Shown here piece by piece: positions 10,705 through 22,630 of a stretch of 64,000 nucleotides of DNA. A program made the translations under genes and the position numbers. The notes under the pieces were generated by a model that searched no databases, was not told where the DNA came from, and saw nothing but the letters and a program-made list of their open reading frames with translations. The DNA comes from Rhipidocladum racemiflorum. Lineage: Eukaryota; Streptophyta; Magnoliopsida; Poales; Poaceae. Position 1 is the first letter of the stretch. The number at the start of each line of letters is the position of its first letter. The stretch is from positions 6,076,001 through 6,140,000 of the forward strand of contig CM070579.1 in NCBI GenBank assembly GCA_036346355.1, written 5' to 3'.

Positions 10705-11549
10705 CTGCACTGGTCGCTCGCGTGGAGTTGTTCGTTTGGCGGTTTCGGTTGTGCCGGCCGGCGAGGCGGCGATCTCGCCGAGGGAGCGGGTCGCGGTTCG
10801 AATGCGACAGGCCGCTTTGTGCAAGGTGGTAGTAATTAACAAGTGTGTCTTATTAGAAGGGGATCGTCCTCAGAAAACGATGGGTTTGCTGTTTAGCGTC
10901 CTTGCGGGGCCTTTCATGAGATCACTGATGATATATGCATGCAGTGACTGGCCCAGAATTCAATGCCTATGGGGTCTAGTGCATAGTTATGGTCACTTTC
11001 GAAAATACTATTGTTGTATTTTGAGGGTTCGTGTAATCTCCTACATACAAAAAGGATTTTTTTTTTGAAAGAAAAAAGCTACGGGACTATAAAGGAGTAT
11101 AAAAAATTTAAAAGATAAATATACCAAGTTATATACTATAAGATTTTGATGATAATTTAGTGATACTCGTAATACTTTATAATAATAGTACAAACTCTAA
11201 AGTATAAACCCCACGACTCTAGCAAGGTGGCTCCCACTGTTTTCGTAAATCCAGCAAGGGTGATAAAGTCGTAAGTATGTCTATAGAGTCTTCTATAGTA
11301 AACTCTACCAAGAAAACAGTTTACAGCCAATGGTTTGCAATATTTAATGGCACAGTGAGGTTATATGGTGTAGGGTCAATTTCACGATTTTTTTTTTTTT
11401 TTTTTTTTTTTTGCAAAAGTGCTGCCGCGACACGTCACCGCCATAGGCAGCCAGTAGCGCCACAGCTGCCAGGTCAACCAATCGCGCCAGGGTGGCGTGA
11501 CAGGCGCGTCGGGCAGGGGGCCGGCAAGGCAAGGGGAGGGTTATCGGCC
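10705..11549. other. Intergenic, AT-rich with a poly-T run
   Basis: No gene seen. It contains a T-rich homopolymer near 11391-11413, then 'TTGCAAAAGTGCTGCCGCGA' and further GCGCGAC words that resemble the inner terminal sequence of the adjacent MULE. The true left end of that MULE could therefore lie as far out as about 11370. Confidence 0.5.
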
Positions 11550-12314
11550 GGTCAAATTTTTTTTATAAATAATCCAATATATTTTGATTTATTTTTTTGC
11601 AAAAAAACTTTTTGTCGGGCTGCCAGTCGCAAAGATGGCACAGTCGCGCCGCGACAGCGTCTCGATATGGCTGTGGTTTCGGCTGCTGTGGCAGCTTATC
11701 GCGCGATTGATGCCACGTCATTTTTTTTTGCTAATTTAATTTGCTGATTTATTCAATCTTTTATATCTTTTGCTAGGAAGGTCAAATCCAATAAAATAAA
11801 TTTTTAAAATTATATTAAACTATAAGGATTCATATTATACAATAAAAACTACTATGGTCTATGTTGATTGAAATTGTTTAAATTAAGTTTACTTAAAGAG
11901 ACTTTTATGTGCTGTGAAGAAACTGTACAAACTATGCCTCTAAAAATCATGAAATAAATATCACTTATTCCTAGGGGTCTTAGATGTCCTATTTTTCCAT
12001 AAATATTTAGGAATAAACACAGTATGCATTATTTATTCTATTAGTTAAATTTTCAATATTAGAAACGCTTAAGCCTTTTCGGCAGCCCGTAAAATATCGT
12101 GTTTGAATGTATTTTTTTATGAAGAATAGACCAGATCTGCCTTTTGATATATGTACTACCATATTCTGGAAAAAATATTTAATTTACACCTTCCTTTGCA
12201 TCTAAATTTTGCTAAGGCAATAACCCTAAGTTTTATAGTCGACAACAACTCATGTTATGAAAAGTTAAGGCCACGAAATAAATTTCTAAATTTGTATTTA
12301 GCCGAAAAAACGCT

Positions 12315-14372
12315 TCAGTAGGGACTCTGAATTGTACCTACAAGCAACACTGCCACGGCGTGCCATTCCCAAAAATACCTCACTGTACCGTACAGTACAC
12401 CTTCGACGATAGCAACAAGGGGCATGCCACGAAGACCCCTTATTACCCAGTTGTATACCCCGACCAGGTTAGTTGTCATCATCCCGTACCTTGCCCCATT
12501 TGTGTCATGCAACAGTGCCCACTTCTCAACTGGTTTAGAATCGATCCAGTGTGAGAAACACTTAATATTTCTCAAAAGCCTCCTTTTGATATTTGGTGGG
12601 TCAATATCCAGTAAGGGCTGCAAACGTTGCGGTGCCTCCGAACTACTACCAACGACTTGTCTCTCTCCGTCACGTATCTACTTGCTAGTGAGCTTATCAA
12701 GCTTCTCCCAGATGGCATCAAACTTTCTCTGTTGATTTTGCTTGCACAACCTCTTGAATAGGTTCATGAGCTTCTTACTTTTGAAATATTTGAATAGGTT
12801 AGCCGCTATGTGTCGCATGCACCACCAGTTCTGCAAATCCGGCCACAGAAAGGGCTCTTCCACATCTTCCTGCATCTTCTTTATCGCTGTCATCAGCCCA
12901 GCATGGCGGTCATGTATTATGCATACATTTGGCCTATCCTTCACAACACCGATCTTCAGTTTCTTGAAGAACCACAGCCAACTCGTAATTTTCACCCTCC
13001 ACAAAAGCAAAGGCTATCGGAAGTATTTGGTTGTTTCCATCCACACCGATGGCTGTCAGAATTTGACCCTTGTCTTGTACTTGCCGGTGAGAAAAGTCCC
13101 GTCCACGCACATGATCGAGCGGTAATGCCTGAAAGCCTCTACACATGGCCCAAGTGAGATGAAAGCACGCTCCATAACCAAGAAGTCGGGGGGGTTATGA
13201 GATTCTCTATCATGTACAGCAGTATATGTCCAGGGGTTTCTTTCCTTCAGGACGTCTAGAAGTCGGGGAAGATTGTCATAGGATGACTCAAAGGTCCCAA
13301 AGCGCTTCTCCAATGCCTTCTGCTTCGCCCTCCATGCTTTGGCATAGCTGATTTGGTATTTATTTCTGTTCTTCATGGCAAGTACTATGTGATGTGCCTC
13401 CATGTCAATCTTCTCGATAATCTCTCCATACATCACGTTCACAATGAAAGAGGATGTCAGGTTGCGATGTCTCGACGTTACATTGCTCAGAACACAATTG
13501 TGATGCACCACCTTCGTGACAACCCAGTTCAACTCATACTTGGGCCTGTGGGCATGAACATGCCAACCACATTCGGCATTTTCACAATTCATCGTGTAAC
13601 AATCTTTACTGGATTTCACAACTCTCACCGGCCATTGTAAGCTCATCGCCCAGACCCTTATAGCATCCTACAAAGCGGACTTCTCCGCATACATTGTGTG
13701 CATGCGAACCGCAGTTGGTCGGTACTCACATGTCGAGTCATGGGCATCGTCGATTGCTAGGTCTTCCACTTCGCCCCTATTCCAAGCAGCGGGAACCTGT
13801 ACGGACGTATTTCCATCATCGTCCGAGGAAGATTCATCGTGTTCGTCCATAACAAGTACCTCTTCTTCCTCCGTCGCTCGCTGATCGTCTTGCTCTAGCA
13901 CATCAACTAACCCTTCCAACTCCTCCCCTTCATCTACTTGTCCCGTCGGTGCAGCACATAACCGAATATTCTCATGAACTTTCATCACACTTTCTGCCTG
14001 CAACGCGATAGGGGTTTCGTTACTTGACAAGTCTGTTTCGATCGTCGCCAGCACAAAGACGACGAAACCCCAACCACGCCGTCTTGATGAATTGACGTAG
14101 TTCCTCCAAAACTGAGTCCGCTCCAACGGTCTAAGCACACATACCGAGTCCTGTGTACCTCTCGGCCACAAGAATTTAATGTTCACGTCATGCACCACAG
14201 GATTCAATGAAAGACTGTGACAAAGCCACCCGCACAAATATTCAAAACTCATGTCATTCGGATTCTGATGGTACAAAACACACTGATGAAAACTACTCAG
14301 ATCAACCCCATATGGCCCCTCCTGAACTTCTCCTTCACTGTAAAACACTTTGAATGCATCCATAGCAAACAT
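12315..14372 (-). pseudogene. MULE (MuDR-type) transposase, broken
   Basis: In one main frame it opens AFKVFYSEGEVQEGPYGVDL, then an acidic Asp/Glu-rich stretch, a MuDR-like Cys motif (CENAECGWHV), and the MULE catalytic core with first Asp in MCVDGTFLTGKY, second in IIHDRHAGL, and the CMRH segment downstream. Lesions: in-frame stops near 13669 and 12678, a 5-bp tandem duplication (ACAAG) near 13075, and a compensating loss of about 2 bp near 12990. The C-terminal SWIM zinc finger expected for full-length proteins is not seen. It cannot make an active protein as read; it may be a relic moved by other MULEs. Confidence 0.88.
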
Positions 14373-16097
14373 ACCTACTGGATATTAAAAATATTTTATA
14401 ATATTTGATATATGAAATAATGGCAACTATAATAAGTTATGTACATCTGAGAAATTATGCCTACATGTAGTTTTTCCTAACCGAACTTGCCACCTTGTTT
14501 ATTCCTTACAACCAAGAACTAACTATTTTTTTTTGGGGGGGGGAGGATAAGATCTAACATAACGACATTATTTACATACATACATAAATGATCCATACCT
14601 ACATTAATACAATCTGCATGAAAGAAAATAATTTAAACTATGTCCTAACACTTGTCCACCATACTACATACATTTAGTACATAAGCAACCAGGTTCTATA
14701 CTGTTTAATTAACACAAACAAATTTATTCTACATCATTTGGATATCACATGATCAAGTTATGCCAGTTTTATTATTTAACGCATTGAAATCAAACCTAAT
14801 TAGGAAATGGTACAGATTAAATTTAAATTTAAATCTATGACATAAGGATTCTAAAGAATTCTGTCACATTCTTTTTGAATTTCAGTTGCACAAAATTTGT
14901 ATTGAGCTAGTTTCAAACCTACACTTTGAATTTGAATTCTAATTTAAACCAAAGATCAAACTTCAAATTTTTTTACATGTTGTGATACTAGATGATTTAA
15001 CATGAATTTAGAAATTTGTTTCATTCAATTTGGACTTATGGTTCAAAAGTTATGACCATTTGAATATGTTCGGTTTAAATAACTGAGGAGAAAATTGAAA
15101 ATACATTTTAGTTGATACCCTAACAATTTTCCGGTATGTGCTGCAATATTTAGTTGATACCCTAACAATATTTGCATACTAACTTTGAAATAACATACTA
15201 CATTTTAGTTGATACCTTAACAATTTTTCGGTCTGTGCTGTAATTTTTCTTGTCCTTTTCTACTTTTCCTACATATATCATCTTTCTTTTCAGCGTAAAC
15301 CTATTTTTTAGTCTTATAAATAATTACTTGCAATTATGTTTATTTTAACCAACCAACAACACATTTTTTTGCTCCAATAAATTAATATTGCAAGTTTGCA
15401 ACTCATATATTTTGGGGGCCAATATTATATTATGTACCAAAATTATTTGCGCATATACAATATTATCCACACATAATTTTATAAATTATATGTAAAATAA
15501 AATTATTTAAGTACTACATTTTTAGGCTACTCTAACATTTTCTGAGACTACCTATATTTTTCCTACATATATATCAATTATACCAACAAAAAAATAATTA
15601 TAGAAATTACTAACCGATGAACGAAGAACAAATGACGAACGAACGACGAACAAGAACAAAAAAAAAATACTCTTTTTCTTTTCTTCCCTCTTCTTCTTCT
15701 CCTTTTCTTCTCCTCCTCCTCCTTTTCTTTTCTTCTTCTTCTTTCTTTTCTTTTCTTCTTCTCTTCTTTCTCCTGGCTCTTTCTCGGCCTGCCTTTTTGT
15801 GCCATTCCTCGCTGCCCGCTGCCCTGCCCGGCTGGTTTGCCCGCTGCCCGGGCACCTCGTCAACTGAGCCCAGCCACCCTATCACGCCATGCTGGCGCGA
15901 TTGCACCTGTGTCGCGCTAGCGTGGCGCGATTGCCTGCCCGCGCGCTGACGTGGCCCTTTTTCACGCTCCGTTGGCGCGACAAACCCCCTTTCACGCTCT
16001 GCTGGTGCGACAAACGGTCATTTTTGCAAAAAAAAATGACGTATATTTTTGTAATACACGTATAAATAACGATTATTTATAAAAAAACAATTTGACC
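14373..16097. other. Non-coding right half of the MULE
   Basis: AT-rich, with a T/C-rich low-complexity tract at about 15665-15790 (TTC and TTTTC repeats). After it comes a GC-rich stretch with repeated GCGCGA and GGCGCGACAAAC words that leads into the right inverted repeat. The open frames across the T/C tract are compositional artefacts. Confidence 0.65.
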
Positions 16098-17620
16098 TCA
16101 CAAAACTAGCGTCGGTATCTTGCATGGAATATTACAGAAATCCAAAAAATAGCACAAAATAGTTTAATGAACTGTCCTTGCTCGATAGACAAATATATTG
16201 ATATAGGCAGGGTTTACAGTATACTGAATCGGGAAGGAAAATCGGCCACCCTTCAGCACCGATTGTCATCGAAAATTGGTAGAAACCGGACGGATTGTAT
16301 AGTAAACTTTCTGAATTCAGTGCTCAAAAAACGGCGAAAAAATGAAAACCGATCGATTTGACCAATTTTGTTCATTTTTTGATCTGTTTTGTTCAATTTT
16401 CTACCTAGATCTGCATGCTCAAAGACTGGTTTTTGATATTCGATTTTTCGAGCGATCTTATTCGATTTTCTGCATACTCAAGGAAAATTAGAAAAAATTT
16501 TGCAAAAAAGTGAAAAAAAATCCATAAAATCTGAATAAATCCCAATTAATCCATAAAACACCTCAGATAAATTTCAACAATTTGGAACTCATTTAATGCT
16601 TCTGAAAAATCAAAAACAACAATTAGTGAAAAAGAAAGAGACTGTCGGATTTTTATAAAACTTTACAAGCTTGATCATGCTCTGAAATTTGAATGGTATC
16701 ATAAATAGTGCCCAAGATTCATGTACTAAATTTTTTAGAAAGATTAGACTTCATTTAGTGCCTCTAGCAAATAAAAAACAGAAGAGCATATACAAAGACA
16801 GTATCACTGTCATAAATTTTAAAATATGTAGGTTTGATCATCGTCTAAAAATTTTACAGCATCATTAGAATTGTCTCAAGACCTCACGCAACATTTTCCA
16901 CCAAAAATCTCTGTTAGATACTTATCGACTGTAGCATTATATATATAAATATATATATATATATATGGTATACAGTTAAAAGGAATAAACTATATCGATA
17001 TTCTACTTTAGACAATAGGAAGTATCTCATTATAATTAGTTTCTCTTTTTCAATTTTGTCCAATCTCTCCAAACCCACGCACGCCACCGCCACCACCAGT
17101 TTTTACCATGATATTCTTTTCTTTTCTTTTTCTTTTAATGCTCCATTGCTGTTTGGAAGTAGACTTGTTTATGGGCAGATTGCCCAATATAACCTGAATT
17201 TTTCAAGCTCGAGTCAGCCTATCCTTGGATCCAAAAGAGGTCCATGGGTTAGGCTGAAGCATGGAAAACTATAATAAATAGTTTAAAGTAAGATTTTGAT
17301 CAGGGAAAAAAATCTAACTAGGGCTTTTTCCATTGGTTAGGCTGAAGCCTGATAAAATATAATAAATAGTTTAAAGTAAGATTTTGTTCAGAGAAAAAAC
17401 CAACTAGGCCTTTTTTTGGTTTAGCCTTGTCGGGCCGGGCCTTTCGACACCAAACTTTTGTAGGCCGCACCTGACCGGACCTTTGAACATGTCGATTGCA
17501 AGTGAGATTGGGGTTGTATGAAAGGTGTGGCAAACTGATGCCAAACCTTGTTACCTCATTTGGAGCCTCTCACCTAAATTAGGGACTGTATATATCTGAA
17601 ATTTTGAATATAAGTATCGA
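16098..17620. other. Intergenic AT-rich DNA
   Basis: No gene seen. It contains an (AT)n microsatellite at about 16938-16967. Near 17255-17400 a segment containing GGTTAGGCTGAAGC(A/C)TG and AATAGTTTAAAGTAAGATTT is directly repeated about 85 bp apart. The origin is not recognisable. Confidence 0.55.
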
Positions 17621-18278
17621 TGTTCAGGACCCGGGGGTCCTTAGATCGACCTTATGAATTTGATTTTGGTTGCCTTTGTCAAAAAAAAGAGAGATTGAAG
17701 AGAGTAGGAAATGGGATTGCTTCTTTATTAGATCATAGAATATAGACTAATCAATTGTTACACATTGTTTACAAGTATCATATCACACACATTCTATCTA
17801 AATTCTTGCGGGAGTCTGATATTCATAGCTTCGAAGGGATGGCAGTTTCATCTTCGAAAAGGTGTCTTTTTGTCAAAAGGTGTCTTTTTGACAAAAGGTG
17901 TCTCTTTATCTGAAATGGTGCCTCTTCACTAAAGAGGCGTCTCTTTGTCTGAAGAGATGTCTCTGTCTATACCTATCAGAAGAAGCGTCTTCCACAAGTT
18001 ATCCTTGCGCAGAGAAAACTTCCTTCCCGATCTCATCTAGGTCGAGGTGAAAACTATTCTATATCCGACCTGAATGAGGTCAGAGTAATAGAATGTATTA
18101 TTACCGACCAATGTATGTATAACTGGTCAGTGATAGTCCCACGTGTCTATATTTTAACTCTGGTTGGAAATCGTACCCAGGTATTGGGTTTTGGGCTGAA
18201 TCTTTGTTTATGGGCTCTTTTTATTTTTGAGCGCGTAGGCCTATGATTTATATTTTAAGGACATATTAATCATCGTCA
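17621..18278 (-). repeat. 3' LTR of the truncated Tat element
   Basis: On the minus strand it reads TGACGATG...GGGTCCTGAACA, the same start word (TGACGA) as the Tat LTR at 27655-28558. It is preceded by a decayed polypurine tract, GAGCCTTGGCGGCTAGC. Length is about 658 bp. Borders are inferred from that comparison. Confidence 0.6.
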
Positions 18279-18446
18279 GCTAGCCGCCAAGGCTCAAGTA
18301 AATATGTATATTTATTCAAGACTTTTCAATTTTCAAGACAGATTATGGGGATCTCGTGCTAATCATGTCACCGTTTCAATTCCAAATAGAAATCTTTGAG
18401 ATTTCCTTGGTAACCAAACCGTCGGGATAATTGTCCTAATAGATAG

Positions 18447-18454
18447 TATAAATA
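18447..18454 (+). promoter_or_regulatory. TATA box of the antisense ORF in the truncated Tat element
   Basis: TATAAATA followed by AAGGGGGAGAAG lies about 280 bp before the ATG at 18729. It has the same place and style as the TATAAAGGAGGGCG box at 29656 in the complete element. Confidence 0.5.
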
Positions 18455-18728
18455 AAGGGGGAGAAGTTTCCCTCGAACTCTTCACGCCTTTAGACTTCTC
18501 TGAGCGCGAAAACTCTTTGAGCTCTTCTGCTTTCTTTCTTCTTGGCTATTGAGGCTTTTTCGTCTTCCATGTTTTCCTTTTCGTATTTGAGAAGTTTGAT
18601 CAAGAACAAAGGTGAAAAGTCTTAAGAACTAGAAGAACGTTCGAAGCTTTTCATCTTTCAAGTTCTTTTACTCTTTCTCATTTTCTTCATTTGCCGACCA
18701 GTTTGAGGTTTCTACCCAAGCTCTTCCG

Positions 18729-19915
18729 ATGAAGAAGAAGAGAACGACTGCAGATAGAATTGCCTCGAAAGTGGTGGGTTCAACATCCACCGCATAGACT
18801 AATGCTGATTCGATCAGCACTGGTCAAGGAGTGTGCCCTAAGTGTACTGCCGACCAGTCTCAAGTTCAAGAAAAAGAGGGTTGAAACTTCTACAGGAATG
18901 CAGAGGACTTCCTTGTAGGTACGTAATAGAGAAGATACGATGCATATGATATTCCTTATAAGAATTATCCCTTGTTTCCATATATAGGAAGAGAGTGATG
19001 ATGACAAAATTCCTCTCATTTTCAAAAGGAAAGGAACTCCTATTCCGGACGTCGGTACAACCAATACTCCTTGGTTGTCCTAAAGCATAGACTTGGGAGT
19101 ATCCTTCAAGTAAGTCTTTCTTTATTATTTAGTTCTAAGTATTTTTTTAGTCTTTTAGAACTAGTATAGTTTTTTGTTTTAAAATTTATTGGCTCTCTTT
19201 TTTTAGCCCCCTGGCTACACCTCAGATCGCAACAGAAGTAGATCCTGAGGTAGACGCTCTGGTCGATGCTGCACCGATCAGTGTGGCACCTGCTGTTGGG
19301 GTTGCTGAAAGGATCCCGACAAGTGTGCAAGGCACAGGGGAGGAGTCGACTAATGTCGAGGGTCAAGGTCCCCCGGCTATTGAAGATGAACCACAGATCG
19401 GCGTGGCATCTACTGTTGAAGAAGAGGTACAGACCTCACTTGCCATCGAAGAGGTTCATACGTCAACTACTGCCGAGGAGGTACATCCATCTCCTAAGGC
19501 AGTAGAGAAACACCAGTGGACGTGGTAACAACAACGGCCATGACCATCGAGGTCAGTTTGATTCCATCCTCTTCTGGTGTTGCTAACCAAGAGGAGGATT
19601 TCGAGCAAGTTTTTAATAACTAGCTTTCTAAGGTATTTTTCTTACTTTCTCCTTTATTAGATTTTAAGAAAAAAAAAGAGTATTTGATTTATTTTCTTTT
19701 CTTGCTTTATAGTTCTTGCAAAAGGCATTCGACCTGCTAGGTCGGCAGGTTAAGACTTTGACGAAGCCTGAAGTAGAAAAAATAACAAAAAATAAGTTGA
19801 ATAGAACTCTTTTTTTTCTTTATTTCTTAATTTTGTTCTAACCTTGTCTATTTGAAAACAAATCAAAAGAAAGAATAACTGAGCTGGAGAAGTAGCTCTT
19901 GGTGGCTCAAAATAC
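18729..19915 (+). pseudogene. Antisense ORF remnant of the truncated Tat element
   Basis: It starts MKKKRTTADRIASKVV and soon meets a stop. Later fragments include an acidic, Val/Glu-rich segment with the imperfect repeat PxIxxASTVEEEVQTS/TTAEEVHPS (about 19250-19525) and a short coiled-coil-like exon FLQKAFDLLGRQVKTL (about 19710) with intron-like borders. The composition matches antisense proteins of Tat elements. No enzymatic motif is seen. It overlaps the decayed pol on the opposite strand at its 3' end. Confidence 0.5.
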
Positions 19916-21110
19916 ATTCGCGCCTTTTGAATCAATATGTATTTTTCATGTATATCCTCGAGCAGTGTCACATGTTCTAGATAGTCTTTTAATAGTTTAG
20001 CCCAATCCAAATCTTGCTCGAGGACTCTGACCTCATTGTTGGTCAGGAACTCTTCTATGGATGCATCTATAGAAGGTTTAGACAGATATTCAATAAATAC
20101 ACCTATTTGAACAGGTGATCGTGAGGAGCCCAATTTGGATAACTTGTCCGCTAAAAGATTATCTTTTTACGGAATGTATTGGACTTCGAAGTCAATGAAG
20201 TATTTTTCCAATTTCTTCACTTCATCTAGGTAGTGAGACATTACCTCATCGGACGTCCTGTATTCCTTGCAAACTTGGTTTATGACTAATTGCGAATCAC
20301 CTTTCGCTAAAAGCCAATGTACTCCAATGGATTTGGCTGCTCGAAGCCTGGCTAGAAAACATGGCAACATATCCGGTGCAACCACCATGCAACGCTACTA
20401 AAAAAAGTTTCAAAAAATTCTGAAAAAAATCATGGATGTACATCGCAACTTACCCCATCTACGTATAAAATTTCATGATCAAATTCGTCCTATGCTAGAA
20501 GTTATAAAAAAGACAAATTTCTGACAAACTTGAATAGTTCAAATGCACCCCAAAATTTGTCTTTTTTGTAACTTCTAGCATAGGACGAATTTGATCATAA
20601 AATTTTATACGTAGATGGGGTAAGTTGAGATGTACATCCATGCTTTTTTTAGAATTTTTTGAAACATTTTTTAGTAGGGTTGCACGGTGGTTGCACGAAA
20701 ACGGTGGTTGCACTGGATATTTTGCCAGAAAACATTCATACTCCGCTACATTATTGTAGCAGGGAATTGTATCTAGATTACATATTGTAACTCATCAGCT
20801 TGCGATGTGACCAGCACTATACCAACCTCAGAACCTCTTAGTTCCCTAGAACCATCAAAATATAAAGTCCACTGGTCAGCATCGGTGGAATTCTGTTCTA
20901 CAAAAGGCTCACTGTTAGTCCATTCAGCGATAAAATCTGCTAAAATTTGTGACTTGATTGCTGATCGGGCAACGAAATGGATATCAAAATATCCAAGTTC
21001 GACTGCCCACTTAACAATCCAAGCAGTTGCTTCCTGGTTATGGAGAATATTACCTAAAGCGAAAGAAGAGGGTACTGAAATTCGATGTGATTGAAAACAA
21101 TGTCTTAATT
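19750..21110 (-). pseudogene. Gypsy pol remnant: RNase H domain
   Basis: On the minus strand, separated by stops, it reads AIKSQILADFIAEWT, then WTLYFDGS...GIVLV, AEYECFLARLRAAKSIG, LAKGDSQLVINQV, EVKKLEKYF and FIEYLSKPSI. This is the additional RNase H found in Tat elements plus its linker to integrase. A fold-back MITE splits the AEYE|CFLARLR segment. An in-frame stop precedes KDN near 20166. Confidence 0.8.
20363..20726. mobile_element. Palindromic MULE-type MITE (364 bp)
   Basis: The flanking 9-bp duplications AGAAAACAT are at 20354-20362 and 20727-20735. The ends are GGCAACATATCCGGTGCAAC and, inverted, GGCAAAATATCCAGTGCAAC. Inside, arms of about 140 bp pair almost fully around a loop near 20530-20550. 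A 9-bp duplication and long inverted repeats point to Mutator-like mobilisation. Removing the element with one duplication restores the RNase H reading AEYECFLARLR, which confirms the borders. Confidence 0.93.
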
Positions 21111-21138
21111 TCCTTGACGCTATTAATAGGGAATAAAT

Positions 21139-21376
21139 TAGTTTGTTTGAAATTGGGGAGTTCTGGTTGATGAAATCTAGTTGGTATGGAACTGGTTAGT
21201 TCCGGTTGATCAAATCCATTTTGTTTGGAACTGGAGAGTTCCTGTGATAAAATCTAGTTTGTTTGAAATTGGGGAGTTCTGGTTTATAAAAACCGTTTTG
21301 ATTTGGAGCTGGTAAGAGTTATGGCTGATAAAAACCCATTTTGATTGGAACTGGAGAGTTCTGGTGAATAAAACTC
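21139..21376. repeat. Six-copy tandem repeat, ~40-bp unit
   Basis: Six diverged units of 37-43 bp share a GTTTGxAACTGGxGAGTTCTGG-type core followed by TGATAAAA. The array is AT-rich and non-coding. Its neighbourhood is the upstream edge of the truncated Tat element. Confidence 0.8.
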
Positions 21377-22630
21377 ATTAATAATTATGTTGCTACTAAC
21401 GCTTGCTGAGTACATCTTTGTACTCACCGTTTATAACTTCCTTTGCTAGATGTTGGATTTGGTGGATAAGCAACTGATCAGAATATGGATTCTAGAGGAA
21501 TGCAATAGCTGATGATAGTTTTTGGGTAATTAGTATCCATGTATTAGACCTTATTGTACATGGATCGTATGTATAATTACGGCAAAGAACATATAGCCTG
21601 CGTGGCAATGGAAGGTAATAAAGTTCGACGTCTTATTAGCCAATATGCTACAGTCATTATCTGGGGTTAATTATACGGGTCGTCACACCTGGGAACACGC
21701 AGCGAGGTCGAAAGGGCAGGTCGGGGACGACGTCCCGAAGGACCTGGCCTTCGCGAGATTGGTCACTATGGTAAAGGTGTTTCGCCTCTTCCACAGTTTT
21801 TTGTTTGGCAATCATGAAGTTCTCACGTTGCTCCTGCACAGCCTTTTTTTGAACTTCATGTTGTTCACATTACACTCGTTGTACATCTGTTTTTTATGTG
21901 ATCATGCAAACACGGATTCCGGAATTAATGGTGGGGGTGAGTACTTCCTCATCATATGATGATGGGGTGTAGTCAAGGTCAAGTCTTCTAAAAAATCTTC
22001 TGGAGATGAACTTTCTTGGATTTTATCACCATCTTGGAGAATTCGAACATTGTTGACTTCCATAAGACATAATCCATGGACATCCGCGTCTGCGGATGGG
22101 GTGGATATCGAGTCACTATATCTTATTGATTTTGCCTCAGGAAGTGACGCTACTGATGTAGCCTCATCCGATTTGAATGATTCGCGGCGCAAGGTTATAT
22201 AGACTGGACAACAAAATAGCAAACAAAACAGAAATCGTGAGGAATAAAACCTTAGAACTGTAATTTGGCCAGCCTTACTTAGAAAGCCACCTTGACTTGA
22301 CAAGCACAACAATATTGCTAAGCAAAATTAGTGGGAACCTTCTCCCAATTCAAAACTTCTATTCTAAAACTGCAAAAATCCATTACAAAGGACAAACTCA
22401 CAAATTACAACCACAGGTACATAGCAATGGCAGAGTCATATGGTTCTGTATTAGTAACAGCTTGCGCAAGGAAATTCTGCAGCAATCTGGGGCTAGGAGG
22501 TGTGGTGACACCTGCTCCAGCTCCCCTCATGCTAGGCAGCTACGATTAAACCATTAGATCACAATGCACAACATAATGCCATCTTGTTACTATGGCACCT
22601 TGGATAGTTCGTGCGTTAAACGTTCGATCT
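21377..22630. other. Region downstream of the kinase gene; unrecognised minus-strand frames
   Basis: Minus-strand frames at 21902-22312 (ending MMRKYSPPPLIPESVFA) and 21657-21839 (QKTVEEAKHLYHSDQSREGQ) look protein-like but match nothing I know. A pyrimidine-rich tract ending in AG, near 22200, would be an acceptor for the first. They may be exons of a decayed transposon or an unknown gene. I do not assign them to the kinase gene, which has a proper stop at 22631. Confidence 0.35.

Larger units (their letters stand above)
11550..16097 (-). mobile_element. Mutator-like element (MULE) with decayed transposase
   Basis: The left end reads GGTCAAATTTTTTTTATAAA and, after about 50 bp, TTTTTTTGCAAAAA followed by GTCGC words. 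The right end, inverted, reads AGGTCAAATTGTTTTTTTAT, then TTTTTTTGCAAAAATGACCG and GTCGC words, so long terminal inverted repeats are present. Both subterminal regions contain repeated (T/G)GGCGCGA(C/T) words. The only coding content is a MULE transposase remnant. I could not find a clear 9-bp target duplication, so both borders are approximate. Confidence 0.75.
17621..21110 (-). mobile_element. Truncated Tat-type Gypsy retrotransposon
   Basis: The element lies on the minus strand. It keeps a 3' LTR (17621-18278), an antisense ORF region (18447-19915, +) and the RNase H end of pol (19750-21110, -). Integrase, reverse transcriptase, gag and the 5' LTR are missing. The order LTR, antisense gene, pol matches the complete element at 27655-41758. 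It has been interrupted by a MULE-type MITE at 20363-20726. The many stops and lost parts make it the oldest of the three Tat elements here. Confidence 0.75.

Noticed and set aside
15552..15949. Frames rich in Lys/Arg/Glu or Ser/Phe/Leu over the T/C-rich tract
   Set aside because: They come from simple TTC/CTT repeats, not a gene.
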